Part shown: positions 26,952 through 35,792 of the stretch, in pieces
Numbering within the stretch: the first letter of the stretch is position 1
Layout of the letters: the number at the start of each line of letters is the position of its first letter
Translations under genes and position numbers: made by a program
Assembly: GCF_015352975.1 (NCBI RefSeq)
Contig: NZ_JACYIZ010000008.1
Location: forward strand, 54,420-118,419
DNA length: 64,000 nt
DNA from: Aestuariimicrobium ganziense
GTDB lineage: Bacteria > Actinomycetota > Actinomycetes > Propionibacteriales > Propionibacteriaceae
Reading direction: 5' to 3'
Notes under the pieces: model-generated
Told to the model about the DNA's origin: nothing
What the model saw: the letters and a program-made list of their open reading frames with translations, nothing else
The model's database searches: none

Positions 26952-27754
26952 CCCCGCTCGAGGTGCTGCCCACCCTGCTCCCGCTCGAGACCGGGCTGGG
27001 CACCTGGGCGCGCCAAGCCATCGGCGGCTCGATGGTCATTGCCATCCCGGTGGCGGTGCTGGCCGGTCTGGTCTCGTTCTTCTCACCGTGCGTGCTGCCG
27101 CTGCTGCCCGGCTACCTGTCGTTCGCCACCGGCCTGTCGGCCTCGCAGGTCGCCGAGGGCTCGTCCACGGCCGCCCGACGAGGACGAATGCTGCTGGGCA
27201 CCGGTCTGTTCGTGCTCGGTTTCGCCGTGGTGTTCGTGCTCACCGGGGCCATTGTCGGCGGGCTTGGCGCCACCCTGCTCAGCCACCAACGCACGATCAA
27301 CGTCGTCGTCGGGGTGCTGGTGATCGCGCTCGGGCTGGTCTTCACCGGCTGGCTGCCGGTCGGTCAGCGTGACGTGCGCCTGCACCGGGTGCCGCGCTTC
27401 GGACTGGTCGCCGCCCCGCTGCTCGGCATCGTCTTCGGGGTGGGGTGGACCCCCTGTATCGGACCTGCGCTCACCGTCGTGCTCACGCTCGCCCTCAACG
27501 AGGGCTCGGCCACCCGTGGCGCGCTGCTCGCCTTCCTCTACGCCCTCGGTCTCGGCATCCCGTTCCTGCTCGCCGGGCTGGCCATCGGCTGGATGGGACG
27601 AACAATCGCCTTCGTCAAGCGCCACCAGCGTGGCGTCAAGGTCTTCGGGGGCCTGCTGATGGTCGCCGTCGGCGTGCTGCTGGTCAGTGGCGTCTGGGAC
27701 CAGATCATGGGCGTGCTGCGCCAGTGGGCTGCGAACTGGGGGACACCGATCTGA
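26948..27754 (+). CDS. ccdA: cytochrome c biogenesis protein CcdA
   Basis: A 268-residue membrane protein with six transmembrane helices that carries reducing equivalents from cytoplasmic thioredoxin to extracytoplasmic thiol proteins. It shows the CcdA signatures VSFFSPCVLPLLPGYLSF near residue 42 and GWTPCIGPAL near 165, each with one redox-active cysteine. An extra N-terminal stretch of about 25 residues precedes the first helix. It is coupled to the TlpA-like gene (GTGA overlap) and to resB (TGATG). Confidence 0.95.
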   Translation: MTPLEVLPTLLPLETGLGTWARQAIGGSMVIAIPVAVLAGLVSFFSPCVLPLLPGYLSFATGLSASQVAEGSSTAARRGRMLLGTGLFVLGFAVVFVLTGAIVGGLGATLLSHQRTINVVVGVLVIALGLVFTGWLPVGQRDVRLHRVPRFGLVAAPLLGIVFGVGWTPCIGPALTVVLTLALNEGSATRGALLAFLYALGLGIPFLLAGLAIGWMGRTIAFVKRHQRGVKVFGGLLMVAVGVLLVSGVWDQIMGVLRQWAANWGTPI

Positions 27755-29457
27755 TGCCCACCACCGAGCCGACCACGGTCAAGGACGAGAACGCCGCCCC
27801 CGACCGGAGCACCGAGAAGAACATGGCCCCGGCCGAGGGCTTCGGCGCGCTGATGCGCTGGCTGTGGACCCAGATCACCAGCATGCGCACCGCCCTGCTG
27901 CTGCTGTTCCTGGTCGCGGTGGCCGCCATCCCCGGCTCGCTGATCCCGCAGTACAGCCAGTCGTCGATCCAGGTCGCCGACTTCAAGCGCGAGCACCCCA
28001 CCCTCGACAAGTTCTACACACCGCTGGGCATGTACGAGGTCTTCACCTCGCCCTGGTTCTCGGCGATCTACCTGCTGCTGTTCCTCAGCCTGATCGGCTG
28101 CATCGTCCCGCGCATCAAGGTCTACGCCCGGGCGCTGCGCACCCCACCGCCGCGGCTGCCGTCGCGCCTCGACCGGCTCGCCGAGTCGTCCGCCGGCACC
28201 AGCGAACTCAGTGCCACCGAAGCGCTTGATGCCGCAGAGCAGTGGCTGCGCGAGCACCGCTTCCGAGTGCTGCGCACGGAGCCGGACGCCGCCACCCAGG
28301 GCATCTCGGCAGAACGCGGCTACCTGCGCGAGTTCGGCAACCTGCTGTTCCACGTCAGCCTGGTGTTCGTCCTTCTGGCGGTCGGGTTCAACACCCTGAC
28401 CACCTACAAGGGCAGCACGCTGGTGGTCGAGGGACAGGGCTTCAGCAACACCATCACCCAGTACGACGAGTTCTACGCCGGCGCCCTGGTCGACTCCGAG
28501 AACCTGCCCCCGTTCTCGCTGACCCTCACCGAGTTCACCGCACGGTTCGAGACCGGCGAGGTGCAGCGTGGCGCCGCCCGCGAGTTCCGCGCCGACGTCA
28601 AGGTCACCGCCAACGGCACCACCGCCGACCAGGTGATCGAGGTCAACCGCCCGATCACCGTTCAGGGCGTCAACGTGCACCTGCTCGGCCACGGTTATGC
28701 CGCCCGGGTGACCGTACGCGACGGCAACGGCGACATCGCCTGGTCAGGGCCGGTCATCTTCCTGCCCCAGGATGGCAACTTCGGCTCGTCCGGGGTCATC
28801 AAGGCACCCGACGCCCGCCCCGAACGCCTCGCCTTCGAGGGCTGGTTCCTGCCGACTGCCACCGTGGACGAGAAGGGCCCCCGCTCGCTGTTTCCCGACG
28901 CCTACAACCCCGAACTGTTCCTCAACGCCTGGGCGGGCGCCCCCAAGCAAGAGACCGGGGCACCCGAGAACGTCTACGTGCTCGACAAGACCGGCCTGAA
29001 GCAGGTCTCCGCCGCCAACGGCACGGTGGTCGCCTTCCGGCTCGGGGTGGGGGAGACGTTCGAGTTGCCCGATGGCCGCGGCAGCGTCACCTTCGACCGT
29101 TGGCAGCGCTGGACGAAGCTGCAGTTCTCTCGCGCTCCCGGCCTGCCGTGGGCGTTCGGGTCGTTGGCCGCGGCGGTGCTGGGGCTGTGCCTGTCGCTGT
29201 TCGTCCGACCTCGACGGCTCTTCATCAAGGTGCGCACCGACGAGGCCTCGGGCAGACTGGGCGTCGACGTGGGCGGGCTCGACCGCGCCGATGCCCGCAC
29301 CGGGCTCTCCGACGACGTGGCCGCCCTCGCCCAGGCGGCCGGGCTCACGCCACCGCCGGACGAACCACCAGCGGATGAGCCTTCGGTGGACGAGACCCCG
29401 CCGGACCAGGCACAGCACGACCTCGAGCAGAACTCAGAACAAGGAGCACGCCCATGA
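27754..29457 (+). CDS. resB: cytochrome c biogenesis protein ResB (Ccs1)
   Basis: A 567-residue membrane protein of the system II haem-handling complex. It has a first helix (TALLLLFLVAVAAIPGSLIPQ), a second near residue 105, a third at about 200 (GNLLFHVSLVFVLLAVGFNT), a large extracytoplasmic domain, a final helix near 475 and an acidic proline-rich tail. With CcsB it exports haem and ligates it to cytochrome c. The ATG at 27754 overlaps the ccdA stop by one base. The ccsB gene starts four bases before its end. Confidence 0.94.
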   Translation: MPTTEPTTVKDENAAPDRSTEKNMAPAEGFGALMRWLWTQITSMRTALLLLFLVAVAAIPGSLIPQYSQSSIQVADFKREHPTLDKFYTPLGMYEVFTSPWFSAIYLLLFLSLIGCIVPRIKVYARALRTPPPRLPSRLDRLAESSAGTSELSATEALDAAEQWLREHRFRVLRTEPDAATQGISAERGYLREFGNLLFHVSLVFVLLAVGFNTLTTYKGSTLVVEGQGFSNTITQYDEFYAGALVDSENLPPFSLTLTEFTARFETGEVQRGAAREFRADVKVTANGTTADQVIEVNRPITVQGVNVHLLGHGYAARVTVRDGNGDIAWSGPVIFLPQDGNFGSSGVIKAPDARPERLAFEGWFLPTATVDEKGPRSLFPDAYNPELFLNAWAGAPKQETGAPENVYVLDKTGLKQVSAANGTVVAFRLGVGETFELPDGRGSVTFDRWQRWTKLQFSRAPGLPWAFGSLAAAVLGLCLSLFVRPRRLFIKVRTDEASGRLGVDVGGLDRADARTGLSDDVAALAQAAGLTPPPDEPPADEPSVDETPPDQAQHDLEQNSEQGARP

Positions 29458-30377
29458 CGCTGGCTGAGCTGTCGAGCCTCGGCATCGTGACCTCGGCCGT
29501 GCTCTACCTGGTCGCCTTCATCGCCCACAGCGGCGAGTGGGCGTTCCTGCGCGGCATCGGCACCGACGAGGACGACCTCGACACCCGCGTCACCTCCGAC
29601 CACACCGCCCAGCGGGTGCGCTCCGACACCTGGGGGCGACTCGGCATCGGCATCACCGTGATCGCGGCCGCCGCCCACCTGCTCGGTGTGGTGACCCGCG
29701 GCCTGGCCGCCGGACGGGCCCCCTGGGGCAACATGTACGAGTTCGTCACCGCTGCGCTCGCCTTCGCCGTGGTCGCCTACCTGATCGGGGTCTGGCTGTT
29801 CGGGGCACGCTGGCTGGGCATCGGCATGACCCTGCTGCTGGCCCTGGGCAACGGCTTGGCCGCGACCGTGTTCTACGTCGCGGTCGCCCCGCTGGTGCCC
29901 GCCCTGCACTCGGTCTGGTTCATCATCCACATCGTCGCCGCCTGCATCGCCGCCGCGGCCTTCAACATCGCAGGCATCGCCTCGATCCTGCACCTGGCCA
30001 AGCAGCGTGCGGCCAACAAGGCCGGCGGTGAGGCCGGCCTGGTCGGCTTCCTGTCGCGCACCCCCAGCCTGCGCGCGATCGACACCCTGGCCTACCGCTC
30101 GGTGGCCTTCGGATTCCCGGTGTGGACCTTCACCATCGCCGCCGGCTCGGTCTGGGCCGAGTACGCCTGGGGGCGCTACTGGGGCTGGGACCCCAAGGAG
30201 ACCTGGTCGCTGGTCACCTGGGTGGTCTACGCCGCCTACCTGCACGCTCGGGCCACCGCCGGCTGGAAGGGACGCGCCGCTGCGATCATCGCCGTGATCG
30301 GCCTGATCACCTTCTGGTTCAACTTCATCGGGGTCAACCTGCTGATCAACGGGCTGCACTCCTACGCCGGGATCTAG
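29454..30377 (+). CDS. ccsB: c-type cytochrome biogenesis protein CcsB (ResC)
   Basis: A 307-residue polytopic membrane protein with about eight helices and the haem-binding WWD motif (GRYWGWDPKETWSLVTW, about residues 240-256), plus flanking histidines expected to ligate haem. It acts with ResB in system II cytochrome c maturation. AAGGAG precedes the ATG, which overlaps the resB stop. This is the last gene of the operon; the sigma-factor gene begins 46 bases later. Confidence 0.95.
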   Translation: MTLAELSSLGIVTSAVLYLVAFIAHSGEWAFLRGIGTDEDDLDTRVTSDHTAQRVRSDTWGRLGIGITVIAAAAHLLGVVTRGLAAGRAPWGNMYEFVTAALAFAVVAYLIGVWLFGARWLGIGMTLLLALGNGLAATVFYVAVAPLVPALHSVWFIIHIVAACIAAAAFNIAGIASILHLAKQRAANKAGGEAGLVGFLSRTPSLRAIDTLAYRSVAFGFPVWTFTIAAGSVWAEYAWGRYWGWDPKETWSLVTWVVYAAYLHARATAGWKGRAAAIIAVIGLITFWFNFIGVNLLINGLHSYAGI

Positions 30378-30423
30378 CGACCGGCCATGACAACCCGCGG
30401 GGCAGGCAGGGCGTTGACGGGGT

Positions 30424-30981
30424 GTGACCGCCGTGCTGCTCGAGGTGAGCTCCCAGGAGGTTGTCTTGCCTGAGGAACTGCACGACGACCTGTGGCTGCG
30501 CGCCCTCTACGACGCACAGTGGGTGGCGATGGTGCGCCTGGCCAGCCTGTTGCTGGGCGGCAGCGACCGCGCCGAGGAGATCGTCCAGGACGCGTTGCTG
30601 GCCGTGCACCAGCGCCGCGAACAGTTCGCCTCGCTCGACCATGCCGCCGCCTACCTGCGTGCTGCCGTGGTCAACCGGACGCGCTCGGCGCACCGACACC
30701 GTGCCGTGGTCGAGCGCAATCGTCCCGCGCCGGCGCCCCCTCCGGAGACCCCGCAGGACCGGGTGCTGCGCCGCGAGACCGAGGACCAGGTGATGGCCGC
30801 GCTGCGAGGTCTGCCACAACGCCAGCAGGAGGTGCTGGTGCTGCGCTACTACGCTGAAGCGAGCGAAGAGGAGATTGCCGACACCCTCGGCATCTCGCGC
30901 GGGGCAGTCAAGTCTCACGCGCACCGGGGCATGGCCGCGTTGCGGCAGGCCCTGACCCAGGTCGTGAAGGAGGGACGCTGA
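30424..30981 (+). CDS. RNA polymerase sigma factor, ECF (SigE-type) family
   Basis: A 185-residue sigma factor with region 2 (LYDAQWVAMVRLASLLLGG to EEIVQDALLAVHQRR, about 30-70) and region 4 (LPQRQQEVLVLRYYAEASEEEIADTLGISRGAVKSHAHRGMAALR, about 128-172), joined by a proline-rich linker. The next gene overlaps its stop by one base and may carry an anti-sigma-like N-terminus, so the pair is likely co-regulated. GTG at 30424 is the longest start; TTG at 30466 would still leave region 2 intact. Confidence 0.9.
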   Translation: MTAVLLEVSSQEVVLPEELHDDLWLRALYDAQWVAMVRLASLLLGGSDRAEEIVQDALLAVHQRREQFASLDHAAAYLRAAVVNRTRSAHRHRAVVERNRPAPAPPPETPQDRVLRRETEDQVMAALRGLPQRQQEVLVLRYYAEASEEEIADTLGISRGAVKSHAHRGMAALRQALTQVVKEGR

Positions 30982-32030
30982 TGGCCGACGACATCGTCCG
31001 ACTGGACGACCAACCCGATGACGAAGTCGCCCAGCTCCTCAGGCAGGCGCTGCGGGCCGAGGCCGACGAGGTCACTCCCGGTGACCGCTTCGCCTCGCTG
31101 CTCGACCAGATCGAGGAGTCCGAGGCCGAGGAGGGCCAGCTGGCCGGGGGTGGATGGTTCCGCTGGCTGGCTCCGGCCGCCATCGTCGCCCTGGCCCTGG
31201 GGCTGTCGGTGCCACTGGTTCTCGGCATGCTCCGCGGCCAGCCGGACGACCCCGCCGGGCTGCCGCCCTCGCCCGATGTGCCGAGCGTGACCCCGACGAC
31301 GAGTGTCGACCCGAGCGGGCAGTCGTCCCTGCCGACCACGCAGCGCCAACTGGCGATCTACTACCTGGGCGCCGACGGCCTGCTGCAGCGCGAGTTCCAC
31401 GACCTGCCCACCCAGACCGACAGGTTGACCACCGCGGTGGCGGCCGTGCTCAACGTCGCCCCGTTCGACCCGGCCTACACCTCGGGCTGGGTCGGTGGCC
31501 AGGTGAACTCGGCCACTCTGGAGGGCAACCAGATCGTGCTCGACCTGTCGAGCTCTGCCTTCGGCAACTTCACCGACGAGCGTTCGGCCGAACTGGCGGT
31601 GCGCCAGGTGGTGTACACCGCGAGCGGCGCCGTCGGTGACCGCAGTGGTGAGAAGACGGTGAAGATCCTGATCGACGGCTCGGCCACCCTGCCGGTGCTG
31701 GGTACCCCGACCACCGACTTCGTCCGCGAGGGCAACGTGCCGCTGGGGCTGCTGTGGGTGACCGTGCCCGAGACAGGCCAGAAGCTGTCGAGGGGTCGGG
31801 TGAGGCTCAGCGGCTACCTGCAGGTCACAGTGGCTGTGCCCACGATCGACTGGTCGCTGACCAAGGGCACCGAGACGACGGCACTCCATTCGGGTCAGGT
31901 GGCGGCCTCCGGCGACGAGGCGGGATGGCGCAGCTGGCAGATCCCGCTCGAACTGGAACCCGGCGACTACACCCTCACCTTGAAGACCGAGCAGACCGAG
32001 GTCGTCAAGACCTTCACCGTCACCGGCTGA
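30981..32030 (+). CDS. GerMN/Gmad2-domain membrane protein
   Basis: A 349-residue protein with an acidic cytoplasmic N-terminus of about 55 residues, one transmembrane helix (WFRWLAPAAIVALALGLSVPLVLGML) and a Ser/Thr/Pro stalk. A GerMN domain follows (about 115-235, LAIYYLGADG to VKILIDG), then a C-terminal Gmad2-like beta domain (about 255-345). The N-terminus plus helix next to a sigma-factor gene suggests an anti-sigma or sensory role, but no zinc-binding anti-sigma motif is present. The extracytoplasmic domains are known from germination and envelope proteins. The start overlaps the sigma stop (TGATG). Confidence 0.85.
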   Translation: MADDIVRLDDQPDDEVAQLLRQALRAEADEVTPGDRFASLLDQIEESEAEEGQLAGGGWFRWLAPAAIVALALGLSVPLVLGMLRGQPDDPAGLPPSPDVPSVTPTTSVDPSGQSSLPTTQRQLAIYYLGADGLLQREFHDLPTQTDRLTTAVAAVLNVAPFDPAYTSGWVGGQVNSATLEGNQIVLDLSSSAFGNFTDERSAELAVRQVVYTASGAVGDRSGEKTVKILIDGSATLPVLGTPTTDFVREGNVPLGLLWVTVPETGQKLSRGRVRLSGYLQVTVAVPTIDWSLTKGTETTALHSGQVAASGDEAGWRSWQIPLELEPGDYTLTLKTEQTEVVKTFTVTG

Positions 32031-32826
32031 CCACCCGCTTGGCCACGGCCAGCGCCACCCGGGTCGGGACGAAGCGGGGCGCCACCGACTGGGCCACGTT
32101 CAGCGGGCCGTCGACCACCGTGGGGCGTCCGGCTGCCAGCGCCCGGAAGCAGGTCTCGACCACCTGCTCGGCGCTGCGTCGCAAACTCAGCGCGGATGCG
32201 TCGCCGGCGTTGGCGAAGAAGTCGGTCTCGGTGGGGCCGGGGCACAACGCGATCACCCGCACACCGGTGCCCTTCAGCTCGTGCCACAGCGCCTCGGTGA
32301 ACGACTTCACGTAGGCCTTCGACGCGGCGTAGGCGGCCATGTTGGGCAGCGGCTGGAAGGCCGCGGTGCTCGCGACGTTGACCACCTGGCCGTGACGCCG
32401 TTCGACCATGCCGGGCAGCAGCGCCCCGGTCAGGTGGGTGAGCGCAGCGCAGTTGACCTCGAGCATCTGCAGCACGCGCTGCTGGTCGGCCTCGACGAAC
32501 GGGCCGAACATGCCGTAGCCGGCGTTGTTGACCAGCGTGGTCAGCGTGATCTCGCGGCGCTCGATCTCGCCGAGCAGGTGGTCACGGGCGGCCCGGTCGC
32601 CCATGTCACAGGGCACCACGACGGCATCGACACCACCCTGCCGGGCACGTTCGGCCACGGCCTCGAGCTTGTCGACGCTGCGCGCGGCCAGCACGACGTT
32701 GCTGCCGTGTGCGGCGAGCCGGTTGACGAAGGCCTCGCCGATGCCACCGGAGGCTCCGGTGACCAGTGCCCAGGGGCGGGTGTGGTGCATGACAGGACGA
32801 TCGGGGGAGGCGTCGTGTGAGCTCAT
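32020..32826 (-). CDS. short-chain dehydrogenase/reductase (SDR)
   Basis: A 268-residue classical SDR. It shows the cofactor motif TGASGGIGEAF near residue 24, NNAGYGMFGPF near 100, catalytic Ser in NVASTAAF and the catalytic YAASK tetrad segment near 165. It belongs to the group of ketoacyl/diacetyl-type reductases in actinobacteria, with substrate unknown. ATG at 32826 is used; internal methionines before the Rossmann strand are alternatives. Its 3' end overlaps the convergent GerMN gene by 11 bases, and mtr is divergent from it. Confidence 0.88.
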   Translation of the reverse strand: MSSHDASPDRPVMHHTRPWALVTGASGGIGEAFVNRLAAHGSNVVLAARSVDKLEAVAERARQGGVDAVVVPCDMGDRAARDHLLGEIERREITLTTLVNNAGYGMFGPFVEADQQRVLQMLEVNCAALTHLTGALLPGMVERRHGQVVNVASTAAFQPLPNMAAYAASKAYVKSFTEALWHELKGTGVRVIALCPGPTETDFFANAGDASALSLRRSAEQVVETCFRALAAGRPTVVDGPLNVAQSVAPRFVPTRVALAVAKRVVSR

Positions 32827-32859
32827 GACCCTCACTCTAGGCATGACAGACTGGCCCTC

Positions 32860-34323
32860 ATGGAACAGGTGAATCTCTGCGTCATCGGCTCGGGTTCGGG
32901 CAACTCCCTGCTCGACGACCGGTTCTCGCGGATGAGCGTCGCCCTGGTCGACGCCGGCCTGCACTTCGGCGGCACCTGCCTCAACAACGGCTGCATCCCC
33001 ACCAAGATGCTGGTGCTGCCCGCCGACCTGGCCTCGTCGATCGACCACGCCCGCCGGTTGGGGGTCGACCTCAGCCTGGACGGGGTGCGCTGGCGCGACA
33101 TCCGCGACCGGGTGTTCCGCGACCGGATCGACCTGATCTCGCGCGGTGGCCTGGCTTGGCGCGAGCAGCAGGACCACGTCAGCGTCCACCGCCAGCGTGG
33201 CCACTTCGTCGACGCGCACACCCTCGAACTCGAGGACGGGCACCAGATCCGCGCCGAGCGGTTTGTCCTCGCGGCCGGGTCGAGGCCACGCACGCTGCCA
33301 GTGCCCGGGTTCGACGACCCCGCCCTGGCCGGGCGGATCCACACCTCGGACACGATCATGCGCATCGACGACCTGCCGCGGCGGCTGGTGATCAGCGGCG
33401 CAGGTTTCGTGGCCGCAGAGTTCGCCCACGTGTTCAGCGCGCTGGGTGTCGAGACCACCATCGTCCACCGCGGTGAGCGGCTGCTGCGCAAGGCTGACAG
33501 CGAGGTCAGCGCCAGGTTCACCGAGCAACTCGGCGGACAGGTGAGTCTGGCGCTGCGCCAGAACGTGGTCGCGGTCGAGGCCGGTGACGACGGTGGGTTG
33601 GTGGTGCGCACTCGTGACCTCGAGGGCACCGAGTCGAGCCACGCCTGTGACCTGCTGCTCAATGCGGTCGGACGCGTCCCCAACGGCGACACGCTCAACC
33701 TCGAGGCCGCCGGTGTCGAGGTCGACCTGTCCGGCTTCGTCCGGGTGGACGAGTACCAGCGCACCAGCCAGCCGCACATCTGGGCGCTCGGTGACGTGGC
33801 CTCGCCGTGGATGCTCAAGCACGTCGCCAACCACGAGATGCGCACCGTGCAGCACAACTTGCTGCACGAGGCCTTCGGTGAGGGTGACGCGCTGGTCGCC
33901 AGCAACCACGAGTTCGTCCCGTCGGCGGTGTTCTCCCACCCCCAGATCGCCCAGGTCGGGCTCACCGAGGACGAGTTGGCCGAGGCCGGGCGTCCGTACC
34001 TGCGCCACGTGCAGGAGTACGGCTCGGTCGCCTACGGCTGGGCGCTTGAGGACCAGACCTCGTTCGTGAAGCTGCTGGCCTGCCCCGAGACGCGTCAACT
34101 CGTCGGCGCCCACTTCATCGGAGCGCAGGCGTCGACCCTGGTGCAGCAGTGCATCCAGGCCATGAACGCCCGCACCGACATCGACACCATGGCCAAGGGG
34201 CAGTACTGGATCCACCCGGCGCTGCCCGAGGTGATCGAGAACTGCCTGCTCGAGCTGGGCAGAGCCCAGCCGGTCGGAGCCCAGCCGGTCGGAGCCCAGT
34301 CGGTCGGGGTAGCGGGAGCCTGA
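32860..34323 (+). CDS. mtr: mycothione reductase
   Basis: A 487-residue FAD/NADPH disulfide reductase that regenerates mycothiol. It has the N-terminal FAD motif, the redox-active CLNNGC site (canonically CLNVGC in this family) within GGTCLNNGCIPTKM, a central NADPH domain, IWALGDVAS for FAD, and the C-terminal HPALPEVIEN with the catalytic His-Glu dyad. The last 20 residues include an AQPVG/AQSVG tandem repeat that extends past the usual end. Its presence with mshD shows a mycothiol-producing actinobacterium. The next gene overlaps its stop by one base. Confidence 0.94.
   Translation: MEQVNLCVIGSGSGNSLLDDRFSRMSVALVDAGLHFGGTCLNNGCIPTKMLVLPADLASSIDHARRLGVDLSLDGVRWRDIRDRVFRDRIDLISRGGLAWREQQDHVSVHRQRGHFVDAHTLELEDGHQIRAERFVLAAGSRPRTLPVPGFDDPALAGRIHTSDTIMRIDDLPRRLVISGAGFVAAEFAHVFSALGVETTIVHRGERLLRKADSEVSARFTEQLGGQVSLALRQNVVAVEAGDDGGLVVRTRDLEGTESSHACDLLLNAVGRVPNGDTLNLEAAGVEVDLSGFVRVDEYQRTSQPHIWALGDVASPWMLKHVANHEMRTVQHNLLHEAFGEGDALVASNHEFVPSAVFSHPQIAQVGLTEDELAEAGRPYLRHVQEYGSVAYGWALEDQTSFVKLLACPETRQLVGAHFIGAQASTLVQQCIQAMNARTDIDTMAKGQYWIHPALPEVIENCLLELGRAQPVGAQPVGAQSVGVAGA
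34264..34308 (+). repeat. three tandem 15-bp repeats in the 3' end of mtr
   Basis: Three in-frame units of GCCCAGCCGGTCGGA, the third with two changes, encode the AQPVG-AQPVG-AQSVG tail of mycothione reductase. The unit can expand or contract without frameshift. Confidence 0.9.
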
Positions 34324-35612
34324 TGGAGCGTCGTCACGTGATCACCGCCGCGGCGGTGGGGCTGGTTCTCGGTGCCTGCGCCAAGCCTGGTCTGGCGCCC
34401 GCAGGCCCGTCCGGTTCGACCGGTGGGCCGAGCGGGGGTGGGTCCGCGGGCGGGGGTGCGTCCACGAGCCGACCCAACCCGACCTGGACCGGCAGCACCC
34501 CGCCGACCGCCGGCCCTGAGAGTGCCGACCCCGAGACCGCCAGCGCCTCGGCGCAGACGTCGCCGACGCAGGCGTCCAGCTGCCAGCAGATGGCCGCCGC
34601 CCTGTCGCTGGAGACCCGTTGCGGGCAGTTGCTGATGGCAGGCGTGACCGATCCGCGTCCCACCGCGGAGTACCTGCAGGCGATGTCGAAGGCACGGATC
34701 GGTTCGGTGGTCGTGCTCGGCTCGCGCATCCGCGGCCGGCAGGCCATGTCGTCTCTGTCGAACGAACTCAGTTCGGTCAACCAGGAGGTGCCGCTGGTCG
34801 TCGCGGTCGACCAGGAGGGCGGGCAGGTGCAGCGGCTGGTCGGCGCCGGGTTCGAGTCGATCCCGAATGCCGGTGTGCAGGGCCAATGGCCGGCTGATCG
34901 GTTGACCACCCAGTGGCAGCGCTGGGGCGCCGAACTGCAGCGTGCGGGGGTGTTGTGGAACCTCGCGCCGGTCGCCGACGTGGTGCCGCCGGCCAAGGTG
35001 TCGTCCAATGCCCCGATCGGCCGGCTGCGCAGGAACTTCGGCACCGACCCTGAGCGGGTGACTCGGGCGGCGACCGCAGCCGCGCGCGGCATGCACAAGG
35101 CGGGTCTGGCCACCGGCCTCAAGCACTTCCCCGGGTTGGGCGAGGTGACTACCAACACCGACTTCGGTGAGGCCGCCGACACCGTCACCACTGAGGGCTC
35201 GGCCCAGATCTCGGTGTTCCGCGACGTGTTCGAGCAGGTAAACGCGGGGTCGGTGATGGTGGCCAGTGCGGTCTACACCCAGCTCGACCCCGAGCATCGG
35301 GCGGTGTTCTCGCGCAAGATCATCTCCGACCTGCTGCGTGGCCGGCTCGGCTTCGACCGCGTGGTGATCTCGGACGACCTCGGCGCGGCCGAGTCGGTGG
35401 CCACGGTTCCGGTGGGCGAGCGCGCCACCCGCTTCGTCGACGCCGGCGGTGACGTGGTGATCTGCGCCGACCCGGGCAAGGTGCAGACGATGGTCTCAGC
35501 GCTGGTCGCCAAGGCTCGCCAGGACGCAGCGTTCGAGGCCAAGGTCACCGCCGCAGCCGGACGAGTGCTCGCCCTGAAGGCCTCACTCGGCCTGATCGAG
35601 TGCTCCGCCTGA
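34323..35612 (+). CDS. glycoside hydrolase family 3 lipoprotein (NagZ-like)
   Basis: A 429-residue protein with a lipoprotein signal (lipobox VLGAC), a Gly/Ser/Thr linker of about 65 residues and a GH3 N-terminal TIM barrel. Conserved blocks are VAVDQEGGQVQRL, a KHFPG segment near residue 260 and the nucleophile block VVISDDLGAAES near 350. NagZ-type enzymes cleave N-acetylglucosamine from muropeptides. The usual acid/base motif (KHFPGHG followed by DSH) is replaced here by KHFPGLGEVTTNTD, so activity may differ. The gene overlaps mtr by one base. Confidence 0.88.
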   Translation: MERRHVITAAAVGLVLGACAKPGLAPAGPSGSTGGPSGGGSAGGGASTSRPNPTWTGSTPPTAGPESADPETASASAQTSPTQASSCQQMAAALSLETRCGQLLMAGVTDPRPTAEYLQAMSKARIGSVVVLGSRIRGRQAMSSLSNELSSVNQEVPLVVAVDQEGGQVQRLVGAGFESIPNAGVQGQWPADRLTTQWQRWGAELQRAGVLWNLAPVADVVPPAKVSSNAPIGRLRRNFGTDPERVTRAATAAARGMHKAGLATGLKHFPGLGEVTTNTDFGEAADTVTTEGSAQISVFRDVFEQVNAGSVMVASAVYTQLDPEHRAVFSRKIISDLLRGRLGFDRVVISDDLGAAESVATVPVGERATRFVDAGGDVVICADPGKVQTMVSALVAKARQDAAFEAKVTAAAGRVLALKASLGLIECSA

Positions 35613-35792
35613 GCCCCGCCCCCCGCCGAGCACTGACTGGCTGCCGACCCCTCGCGCCACCCGGCACAGCAATGGTCACCCGGCACACGTTCAAACCTGT
35701 GCCAGGAGATCATTCTTGCCCGGGTCATGAAGGCGTCCGCGCTTGGATGCGGGGGAAGGCCTGGGTGCGGGAAGCCTCAGGCGCGGAGGGAC

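Noticed and set aside
32826..34215. Extended minus-strand frame joined to the SDR gene
   Set aside because: The upstream part is antisense to mtr; the SDR domain begins at 32826 with a proper N-terminus.
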